Shown here piece by piece: positions 1-5,180 of a stretch of 8,606 nt of DNA (position 1 is the stretch's first letter; each line of letters opens with the position of its first letter). The position numbers and the translations under genes are program-made. The stretch covers positions 1 to 8,606 of the forward strand of contig JACRAV010000249.1 in assembly GCA_016213305.1 (NCBI GenBank). The letters run 5' to 3'. Below the pieces are notes generated by a model. That model made no database searches. It saw only the letters and a program-made list of their open reading frames with translations, and was not told the DNA's origin. Source of the stretch: Candidatus Zixiibacteriota bacterium. GTDB taxonomy: Bacteria > Zixibacteria > MSB-5A5 > GN15 > FEB-12.

Positions 1-542
1 AAACCGAGGTGCTCATCGGGGAAGAAGAAGACTTTCTCCCGGCGTTCCAGTCCCCATTTGAGCGCGCCGGCGGCATTGGACGAGGTGCAGATCAGTCCGC
101 CATTTCGCCCGGTGAAGGCCTTGAGACCGCCGGTGGTGTTCATGTAGGAAATCGGCATGATTTTCTTCTCGCCGCCATAGGGTCTAAGGTACTCCCATGC
201 TTCGAGCACGTCGGCCATCTCCGCCATGTCGGCCATCGGGCATCCGGCGAGCGGATTGGGAAGATAGACGCGCTGGTGATCGTCGGTGAGAATATCCGCC
301 GACTCAGCCATGAAGTGCACGCCGCAGAAGACGATGATCCCGGCCTCTTTCTTCCCGGCGGCAATTTTGGAAAGTCCCCAGGAATCGCCGATATGGTCGG
401 CGAAGGCGACCACTTCGATTCGCTGATAGTGATGGGCCAGAATACAGAGCTTGGCGCCCAGCCGCGCGCGGGCGGCGGAAATCCGCTCCTTTAACTCCTC
501 GACACCGGCCACCCGGTATTCTGTGGGCAGGGAGAAATACAT
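1..542 (-). CDS. nadA: quinolinate synthase, N-terminal part (gene runs off the window)
   Basis: Quinolinate synthase condenses iminoaspartate with dihydroxyacetone phosphate to quinolinate in de novo NAD synthesis, using an oxygen-sensitive [4Fe-4S] cluster in the cytosol. About 180 residues are visible. They show the AHHYQR motif (36-41), FCGVHFMAESADIL (72-85) with Cys73, PLAGCPMADM (97-106) and CTSSNA (152-157) with Cys152. Cys73 and Cys152 correspond to two of the three cluster ligands of the family; the third would lie beyond position 1. The ATG at 540-542 is the likely start: an in-frame TGA lies three codons upstream, and the ATG is only 2 nt past the stop of the reductase gene, which suggests translational coupling. 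No clear Shine-Dalgarno is seen. The coding strand has no internal stop in the visible part. Identification is firm from the motifs; only completeness of the gene is unknown. Confidence 0.95.
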   Translation of the reverse strand, partial: MYFSLPTEYRVAGVEELKERISAARARLGAKLCILAHHYQRIEVVAFADHIGDSWGLSKIAAGKKEAGIIVFCGVHFMAESADILTDDHQRVYLPNPLAGCPMADMAEMADVLEAWEYLRPYGGEKKIMPISYMNTTGGLKAFTGRNGGLICTSSNAAGALKWGLERREKVFFFPDEHLG

Positions 543-544
543 AA

Positions 545-1609
545 TCAGTCACCGGCGGGTTGCTGGGTGTTTTTCTGAGCCACACGGCGCATGACCGCGT
601 CATGCTTCTCCGTCGAGTGTCCCGGATCGACCTTGGCTTTCGGGGCGATGAAATGCTTGGCGTTGTTGACGGCGATCGCCACCTCGCCGCATCCGGTCGA
701 GATCAGCTTCAGCTTGCCGTCATAGGTGACAATGTCTCCGGCCGCGTAGATTCCTTCGATATTGGTGCGCATCCGGCTGTCCACCAGGATGGCGTTCTTC
801 TCCAGATGCAGTCCCCAGTCGGCGATCGGACCAAGATTGGTCAAAAAGCCGATATTGAAAATGATGGCATCGACTGGCAGGACTTCCTCCTCGCCGGTGC
901 GGGTCTGGACAATCGTCACTTCCCGCACCCAGTCCTCGCCGACAATCCGCTTGACCTCCCAGAACGGGAATTTCATCCGCACGGTCGAGTTCATCACCTT
1001 GCGGATCGAATCGTCGTGCGCCGAGAAGAAGTCGTTGCGATGAATGTGGGTGATCGACTTGGCCACCGGTTCGAGCATCATGGCGTAGTCGAAAGCGGAA
1101 TCACCGCCGCCGGCGATCAGGATATTCTTCCCCTCAAAGTCGCGGACCCGGCGCACAAAGTAGAACACGCCGCGCCCCTCAAGCTCCAGCACGTTCGGGA
1201 TATCCAGTTTGCGCGGGATGTACGCCCCCATGCCGGCACAGACGACCACCGTCTTCGAGTAGTGCACGCCCTTGTTGGTGGTCAGGGTGAATATGCCGTC
1301 GGCGTTTCGTTTCACATCAGTGACCTTTTCGCCGAGGCAAAAGGTGTGGGGATACTGTCCGGCCTGCTCTTTGAGCAGTCGGGTGAGGTCCTTGGCCAGG
1401 ATTTTTGGAAATCCGGCTACATCGTAAATGTACTTCTCCGGATACAGGGCCATCAGGCCGCCGCCGACCTCGTCGAGCATATCGATGGTCTTGAACCGGG
1501 TCATGCGGAGTCCGGCGTAGTACATGCCGTACAAGGCGACCGGTCCGGCACCGATGAAGGTGATATCGAACAGGTCCGCGCCGGATATATGGTTTTCAGC
1601 CGTATTCAT
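545..1609 (-). CDS. thioredoxin-reductase-like ferredoxin/flavodoxin:NADP+ reductase
   Basis: A 354-residue FAD flavoprotein of the thioredoxin-reductase-like FNR family (YumC type), which moves electrons between NADPH and small carriers such as ferredoxin or flavodoxin. Seen: the FAD-binding IGAGPVALYGMYYAGLR (19-35), the family-typical LYPEKYIYDVAGFPKI (55-70), the NADPH-binding GGGDSAFDYA (167-176) with HRND at 190-193, and the second FAD motif AAGDIVTYDGKLKLI (289-303). A PGHSTE segment (329-334) lies in the C-terminal extension, as in FNRs. The CxxC redox disulfide of true thioredoxin reductases is absent from the central domain, so it should not act on thioredoxin by that route. The ATG at 1607-1609 leaves the usual short N-terminus before the FAD motif; no strong Shine-Dalgarno is visible. 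Next to rubredoxin-like and diiron genes, its electron acceptor may be the rubredoxin-like protein (inference). Confidence 0.92.
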   Translation of the reverse strand: MNTAENHISGADLFDITFIGAGPVALYGMYYAGLRMTRFKTIDMLDEVGGGLMALYPEKYIYDVAGFPKILAKDLTRLLKEQAGQYPHTFCLGEKVTDVKRNADGIFTLTTNKGVHYSKTVVVCAGMGAYIPRKLDIPNVLELEGRGVFYFVRRVRDFEGKNILIAGGGDSAFDYAMMLEPVAKSITHIHRNDFFSAHDDSIRKVMNSTVRMKFPFWEVKRIVGEDWVREVTIVQTRTGEEEVLPVDAIIFNIGFLTNLGPIADWGLHLEKNAILVDSRMRTNIEGIYAAGDIVTYDGKLKLISTGCGEVAIAVNNAKHFIAPKAKVDPGHSTEKHDAVMRRVAQKNTQQPAGD

Positions 1610-1663
1610 AGTTCGTCAATCACACAAACAACCAAAAGCAGTCCAAAGTGCCGCGCCGTTTTT

Positions 1664-1705
1664 TCATCGGAGATTGCCGCCACATGGGTCGGCGGAGTCC
1701 GATGA
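1664..1705. repeat. nested inverted repeat between peroxiredoxin and reductase genes
   Basis: Outer arms TCATCGGA (1664-1671) and TCCGATGA (1698-1705) are perfect 8-bp complements. Inside them CCGCC (1677-1681) and GGCGG (1691-1695) can form a second stem around a 9-nt loop. The element begins just past the peroxiredoxin stop codon. On the minus transcript it is followed by an A-run rather than a U-run, so it does not look like an intrinsic terminator for that strand. It could be an mRNA-stabilising or processing structure, or part of the regulatory region of the reductase gene. The rest of the 99-nt gap shows no clear promoter. Confidence 0.55.
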
Positions 1706-1708
1706 CGT

Positions 1709-2188
1709 TCAGGGCCGCAATTCGGCCAGCGCCTTAAACAAGCGTTCGGCGTCCGGAAGCGACGCCAGCGGCACTCTATCAATATACTGAATGATCCCCC
1801 GAAGATCGACAGCGAATACGGAACGCTCGGCGTACCCTTTTGCGTGTAGCACGCCGTACCGAGCGGCGACGGCGCCGTGGGGATAGTAGTCGGACATCAA
1901 GGGGAATGAAAGCCCGCCCAGAGATCTGGCCCAGGCCTTGTGACAGGCAATCGAATCGACCGAGATGGCGAGAAGCTGGCAGTTCAATTGCGCAAATCTA
2001 TCGATGGATTCCTGATAGGATGGAATTTGCTGACTGCAAACGGGGGTCCAGTCGCCGGGGTAAAATGCGAGCACTACATTCTTGCGACCGCGATACCAGC
2101 CCAGATTCAGTTCCCCTTCGTTGTGGGTGGACAGCGTAAAATCCGGAGCCGCATCCCCAACCTGAAGATCGACCGTACGCCGATCCAA
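1709..2188 (-). CDS. peroxiredoxin, AhpC/TSA family (AhpE/Bcp-like)
   Basis: A 159-residue thiol peroxidase that would reduce hydrogen peroxide and organic hydroperoxides in the cytosol. The active-site block FYPGDWTPVCSQQ (42-54) supplies the conserved Pro44, Thr48 and peroxidatic Cys51; Arg122 in ERSVFAVD is the likely catalytic arginine. VGDAAPDFTL (10-19) and FPLMSDYYPHGAVAARYGV (95-113) are typical of the family. There is no C-terminal resolving cysteine, so it is not a typical 2-Cys enzyme. Cys70 and Cys82 remain; Cys82 (DSIACHKAW) is a candidate resolving residue, otherwise it works as a 1-Cys enzyme. The start is TTG at 2186-2188: there is no ATG or GTG between the preceding stop and the conserved N-terminus, and only a weak CAGG precedes it. 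It lies 24 nt after the rubredoxin-like stop, in the same reading frame. Confidence 0.9.
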   Translation of the reverse strand: MDRRTVDLQVGDAAPDFTLSTHNEGELNLGWYRGRKNVVLAFYPGDWTPVCSQQIPSYQESIDRFAQLNCQLLAISVDSIACHKAWARSLGGLSFPLMSDYYPHGAVAARYGVLHAKGYAERSVFAVDLRGIIQYIDRVPLASLPDAERLFKALAELRP

Positions 2189-2212
2189 TGGCCTGTTTAC
2201 CCCATGGAGGTA

Positions 2213-2413
2213 TTAGTACCGTTCCCGGGATGAATCGTCATCGACTTCGTCATCGCCGAAGTCATCATCATCGTCATTGATGTCTTCGTCGAAGAAGTCG
2301 TCGTCGCCGTCCCACTCAGAGAACTTGCCCTTCGGCGCGCCGCACATCGGACAGGCCATTGGCGGTTCATCGTCGTCGTGTACATACCCGCAGATGTCAC
2401 AAACCCACTGCAT
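2213..2413 (-). CDS. rubredoxin-like protein with a polyacidic C-terminal tail
   Basis: A 66-residue protein. Residues 3-34 form a rubredoxin-like metal site of the type found at the C-terminus of rubrerythrin: CDICGYVHDDDEPP followed by CPMCGAPKGKF, with ligands Cys5, Cys8, Cys21 and Cys24. The short spacing between the two pairs (C8 to C21) matches the rubrerythrin type rather than classical rubredoxin. From residue 35 to 60 it is almost pure acid, 18 of 26 residues being Asp or Glu. It probably holds one iron and carries single electrons; a structural zinc site cannot be excluded. The gene follows the diiron protein gene by 51 nt and starts at ATG 2411-2413 behind a good GGGAG. Together the two genes supply the parts of a rubrerythrin as separate chains. 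The acidic tail could be a docking surface for the basic tail of its neighbour (inference). Confidence 0.85.
   Translation of the reverse strand: MQWVCDICGYVHDDDEPPMACPMCGAPKGKFSEWDGDDDFFDEDINDDDDDFGDDEVDDDSSRERY
2222..2312 (-). repeat. GAC/GAT-rich low-complexity stretch encoding the Asp-rich tail
   Basis: On the coding strand this stretch is dominated by GAC, GAT and GAA triplets, including five consecutive Asp codons, and encodes the acidic tail of the rubredoxin-like protein. Both Asp codons are mixed, so it is not a pure microsatellite, but such tracts can change length in steps of three bases. Confidence 0.6.
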
Positions 2414-2420
2414 GCTCGTT

Positions 2421-2425
2421 CTCCC
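2421..2425 (-). promoter_or_regulatory. ribosome binding site of the rubredoxin-like gene
   Basis: GGGAG on the minus strand, 7 nt before the ATG at 2413. It supports independent translation of this small gene and fixes its start. Confidence 0.65.
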
Positions 2426-2464
2426 GTTTAGAGTCGGTGGACAATCCCGGTCGCCCGCCTCGCG

Positions 2465-3118
2465 TTAGTCTTCCATCGGCGAGGCGTCGCCGTATGCAAA
2501 CCAGTTATAATTACCCGACAGGGCGTCCTTCTCCGCCTGGAGCAGTTCAAAGTGCCGGTGTTCCTCGTCAGCCAGTTGATCAAAGATATCGACAAATTCC
2601 TGGTCCTGCATCAGCGCCTTCTGTTCCCGATAGTACTTGGTAGCGGCCAGTTCGGCTTCGATTGCCAGAAGGATGAACTCCATCTCGGTCTTGCGCGTGT
2701 CCAGGTGACCCTTGGCGAACACTTTGCGAAGGGCGTTGATGCCGCGCACCGGGAGTTTGCCGATTTCCCCGCCCACCAGCTTGCGGTACATCGCGGTCAG
2801 CGTCGCCTTGTGACGGGTCTCGTCGTCGCGCAATCCTTCCAATTTCCGCTTGGCATCCGGGTTGGCGGCGCGTTCCGCCAGGAGCGAATAGAAGTGAAGG
2901 CCGTCTTCCTCGCCCTTGATGGCTTTTTTCAGGATATCGCCCAGCTTCTTCTTTTTCGGATCGAACCTGGGCGCGCGCATTTTTGAACGTGTCGCGATCG
3001 GTTTGGTTTTCCTCACTGCGGCTTTGGTACGCGGTGCCGGTCGTTTGACGGCTTTCTTCTTAGCCGGCGCTTTCTTTCGAGGTTTCGTCTTGGATGACTT
3101 TGTCTTCTTCGTGGCCAT
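2465..3118 (-). CDS. ferritin-like diiron protein (rubrerythrin family) with a Lys-rich N-terminal tail
   Basis: A 217-residue protein in two parts. Residues 1-58 are a histone-H1-like tail of Lys, Arg, Ala, Pro and Thr: 26 of 58 are Lys or Arg, only one is acidic. Residues 59-200 are a four-helix ferritin-like domain with diiron ligand motifs in order: GEEDGLHFY (E70/E71), DETRH (E100, H103), AIEAELAATKYY (E154/E156) and DEEHRH (E186, H189). The paired ExxH motifs and the Glu-rich first and third helices fit the rubrerythrin/erythrin group, which reduces peroxide at a diiron centre. It lacks the C-terminal rubredoxin domain of classical rubrerythrin; such a domain is encoded by the next gene. 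The ATG at 3116-3118 has AGGAG 4 nt upstream and lies 20 nt after the gltX stop. The tail could bind DNA, RNA or the acidic tail of the rubredoxin-like protein; none of these is shown by sequence alone. Confidence 0.88.
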   Translation of the reverse strand: MATKKTKSSKTKPRKKAPAKKKAVKRPAPRTKAAVRKTKPIATRSKMRAPRFDPKKKKLGDILKKAIKGEEDGLHFYSLLAERAANPDAKRKLEGLRDDETRHKATLTAMYRKLVGGEIGKLPVRGINALRKVFAKGHLDTRKTEMEFILLAIEAELAATKYYREQKALMQDQEFVDIFDQLADEEHRHFELLQAEKDALSGNYNWFAYGDASPMED

Positions 3119-3122
3119 ATAT

Positions 3123-3127
3123 CTCCT
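3123..3127 (-). promoter_or_regulatory. ribosome binding site of the ferritin-like gene
   Basis: AGGAG on the minus strand, 4 nt before the ATG at 3118. It supports the start that includes the whole basic tail, so the tail is probably really translated. Confidence 0.7.
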
Positions 3128-3138
3128 GCGAATCGTGG

Positions 3139-4590
3139 CTAAATCTGTGGTCTTGTTCTGATATATTCAACTGCTTTTTTCAACCGGTCGAGCACGATCG
3201 GGCGGGTGAGCACCACCAGCGTATCGTACAGGCCGGGTCCGACGGTCATGCCGGAGACGGCCAGCCGGACAGGGTGGATAATGCGAGCTTTTTTGACCTG
3301 TCTTTCGGCGGCCAGCCCCTCAAGCGCTTGTTCGGCAGACTGATGCGTGAATTCCGACAGGGCGGCAAACCGATCAGCCAGGGCAGACAAAAGCTCGGCG
3401 GATTCGGCGTCGAAATGCTTGGCCATCGCCTCGGGATCGTAGGTGAAGTCCTGACTGAAAAAGTACCCACCAAGGGTCACGAAATCGGTCACCCGACGGG
3501 TTCGCTCCTTAAGCAGGCCCACGACCTGCCTTAGATAGTCCCAGCGGGTCTCCAGCCAGTATTTGGTAGTGACCCCGGCCTCGACCAGCATGGGCGCCAC
3601 CAGCACGGCCAGATCGTGGTCGGACATCATCTGGATATGCGCCTTGTTGAACGAAATCAATTTTTCTTCGTCGAACACGGCATTCGAGGGATTCAGGTGG
3701 GCGGCGTCGAAAATTTCGATCAACTGCCGGCGAGTGAAGATTTCCTGTTCGGTTTTGGTGGACCAGCCGAGCAAGCTCAGAAAATTGAACATCGCCTCAG
3801 GGAGAATTCCATCATGCTGGTATTGGGCAACGTCTTTGTCGCCAAGTCTTTTCGACACCTTCTTCTTGTCCGGTCGCAGGATCAGCGGCACATGGCCGAA
3901 TCGCGGCACCGGAAAGCCGAGCGCCTGATACAGATGAATCTGTTTAAACGTGTTCGAAATATGATCGTTCCCACGAATCACGTGCGTGATTCCCATATCG
4001 TGATCGTCGATCACCACCGCGAAGTTGTAGGTAGCGGAACCGTCGGATCGCGCCACGACCAGATCTTCGATATCCTCATTCTTGATCCGAATTTCGCCCG
4101 ACACCATATCATTGAAGACGATCTCGCCTTCGGGAATGCGGAGCCGGACGGCAAACGGTTGCCCTGCCTTCACGCGCTGATCAACGTCCGCCTGCGACAA
4201 TCCGAGGCATTTGCGGCTATATCTGGGCGGGCGTTTTTCGGCGCGGGCCTTCTCCCGTTCGGCCTCGAGATCAGAAGGTGCGCAGAAGCAACGGTAGCCG
4301 TGGCCGTTCTCCAGAAGGATTTTCACCTGCTCTTTATACAAGCTCAGCCGCGCCGACTGATAGACCACCGGCTCGTCCGACTCAATCCCCAGCCACTTCA
4401 GCGCCGAGAGAATCGGTTCAATGAGGGAGTTGTCGTTTCGCTCGACGTCGGTGTCCTCAATCCGAATGAGGAACTTCCCGCCCTCGTGCCGCGCGAACAG
4501 ATAATTGAAAATGGCGGTGCGGGCGGTTCCGACATGGAGGTAACCGGTTGGAGACGGGGCGATGCGTACGCGGATGTTGGAAGAACTCAC
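3139..4590 (-). CDS. gltX: glutamyl-tRNA synthetase
   Basis: Charges tRNA-Glu with glutamate in the cytosol. The 483-residue length is normal for bacterial GluRS, a class I synthetase. Seen: the HIGH-type signature PSPTGYLHVGTARTAIFNYL (12-31), IRIEDTD (42-48), a CxC...YxxxC putative zinc site (C101, C103, Y124, C128), HVIRGNDHISNT (203-214), and the KMSKS-type loop as KKVSKR (243-248). The C-terminal anticodon-binding part ends with IIHPVRLAVSGMTVGPGLYD, as expected. The start is GTG at 4588-4590, 5 nt past the stop of the membrane protein gene; it gives the standard N-terminus directly before the HIGH-type motif. The close spacing suggests translational coupling. Whether it also misacylates tRNA-Gln cannot be judged here, because no glnS or gatCAB is in the window. 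Confidence 0.97.
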   Translation of the reverse strand: MSSSNIRVRIAPSPTGYLHVGTARTAIFNYLFARHEGGKFLIRIEDTDVERNDNSLIEPILSALKWLGIESDEPVVYQSARLSLYKEQVKILLENGHGYRCFCAPSDLEAEREKARAEKRPPRYSRKCLGLSQADVDQRVKAGQPFAVRLRIPEGEIVFNDMVSGEIRIKNEDIEDLVVARSDGSATYNFAVVIDDHDMGITHVIRGNDHISNTFKQIHLYQALGFPVPRFGHVPLILRPDKKKVSKRLGDKDVAQYQHDGILPEAMFNFLSLLGWSTKTEQEIFTRRQLIEIFDAAHLNPSNAVFDEEKLISFNKAHIQMMSDHDLAVLVAPMLVEAGVTTKYWLETRWDYLRQVVGLLKERTRRVTDFVTLGGYFFSQDFTYDPEAMAKHFDAESAELLSALADRFAALSEFTHQSAEQALEGLAAERQVKKARIIHPVRLAVSGMTVGPGLYDTLVVLTRPIVLDRLKKAVEYIRTRPQI

Positions 4591-4595
4591 AATAC

Positions 4596-5084
4596 TTACT
4601 CGTACTTCGATGCGGGTGGTTCAGGTTGACGTGGTTCCGGATGAGAGGCCGGCGGCGGCGCAACGGGCGCGCCGTACGGCGGGGGCGGAGGCGGTATCAT
4701 AGAATCACCCATCGGAGCGACAGTTGGTCGCGGGGCAAGGGCTGTGGGAGTCTCGGCTGGAACCACAGCCAGTTCCATTTCCAGGCCGCCGAGGAACCGG
4801 GCAAACATATTATAGCAGATTACGCAGACGGAGCCGATGAGCGTGTTGAACGCACAGGCCATCAGCGCCATGGCGATCGGCGTAACAACCATGATCATAC
4901 CGGACGAAGCGGCGACCATGTCTTCGTCCATGTCGCGAAGAAAGTCAAAGCGTGACGACATATTGACCATGAGTCCGATGAACAGACCGTAGAAAATACC
5001 CACGATGAATCCGATCACCAGGCTTAGGAAGAAGCACTGCTTGACGAACGACCAGAGCGAAATGGACCGAATTTCGTATTTCAT
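4596..5084 (-). CDS. small two-helix membrane protein with proline-rich tail (DUF3566-like)
   Basis: A 162-residue protein of unknown function. It opens with MKYEIRSISLWSFVKQ, then a hydrophobic helix (about 13-40), a short charged loop (RFDFLRDMDEDM, 45-56) and a second hydrophobic helix (about 62-90). YNMFARFLGGLEMEL follows (91-105), then about 55 residues rich in Pro and Ala, including six consecutive prolines. The pattern of an 'RISxWSxxK' entry, two helices and a 'YNxxAxxLGGxE' exit recalls the DUF3566-type transmembrane family; this is from memory of the pattern and needs a profile search. I prefer the ATG at 5082-5084 because AGGG lies 6 nt upstream. The in-frame ATG at 5127-5129 would add 15 polar residues but has no ribosome site and lies in a hairpin loop. 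The tail could be a flexible cytoplasmic or wall-spanning linker. Confidence 0.75.
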   Translation of the reverse strand: MKYEIRSISLWSFVKQCFFLSLVIGFIVGIFYGLFIGLMVNMSSRFDFLRDMDEDMVAASSGMIMVVTPIAMALMACAFNTLIGSVCVICYNMFARFLGGLEMELAVVPAETPTALAPRPTVAPMGDSMIPPPPPPYGAPVAPPPASHPEPRQPEPPASKYE

Positions 5085-5090
5085 ATCTGA

Positions 5091-5094
5091 CCCT
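5091..5094 (-). promoter_or_regulatory. ribosome binding site that decides the membrane protein start
   Basis: AGGG on the minus strand, 6 nt before the ATG at 5084. No comparable site precedes the longer in-frame start at 5129, so this site favours the shorter protein beginning MKYEIRS. Confidence 0.55.
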
Positions 5095-5118
5095 GTTTGT
5101 GTCCTCTGTTGCGGCCGG

Positions 5119-5138
5119 TCAGCCGGCATATCGGCTGA
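5119..5138. repeat. inverted repeat (hairpin) upstream of the membrane protein gene
   Basis: TCAGCCG (5119-5125) and CGGCTGA (5132-5138) are perfect 7-bp arms around a 6-nt loop. No U-run follows on the minus transcript. It stands in tandem with the hairpin at the end of the acyl-CoA synthetase gene and may be part of the same terminator/processing region. Confidence 0.5.
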
Positions 5139-5147
5139 AGATAGAAC

Positions 5148-5180
5148 GGGCCGGTCTAAATCTCAAGTCAATACCGGCCC
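5148..5180 (-). terminator. hairpin over the acyl-CoA synthetase stop codon, possible weak terminator
   Basis: Arms GGGCCGGT (5148-5155) and ACCGGCCC (5173-5180) are perfect 8-bp complements with a 17-nt loop. The TGA stop at 5168-5170 lies in the loop. On the minus transcript the stem is followed by GTTCTATCTTC, which is U-rich but interrupted. It may therefore be a leaky terminator or a processing/stabilising structure between this gene and the downstream run. Confidence 0.45.

Noticed and set aside
560..1705. Open frame of 381 codons on the plus strand
   Set aside because: It is antisense to the flavoprotein reductase, which has clear FAD and NADPH motifs; the plus-strand product matches no family I know.
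2197..2400. Second minus-strand frame over the rubredoxin-like gene, with Met/Thr repeats
   Set aside because: The Met-Thr pattern is the GAT/GAC repeat read in another frame. The overlapping frame has the CxxC pairs and a proper ribosome site.
2552..2986. Open frame of 144 codons on the plus strand
   Set aside because: Antisense to the ferritin-like gene; no domain, and the minus-strand frame has all diiron ligands.
3130..3172. AT-rich patch at the end of gltX as an internal promoter for the ferritin-like gene
   Set aside because: TTGAAT is present, but no convincing -10 box lies at the right spacing, so I do not list it.
3616..4629. Open frame of 337 codons on the plus strand
   Set aside because: It is antisense to gltX, where all synthetase signatures are intact on the minus strand.
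5085..5129. N-terminal extension of the membrane protein by 15 residues from the ATG at 5129
   Set aside because: There is no ribosome site before it, it lies in a hairpin loop, and the shorter start has AGGG at good spacing.
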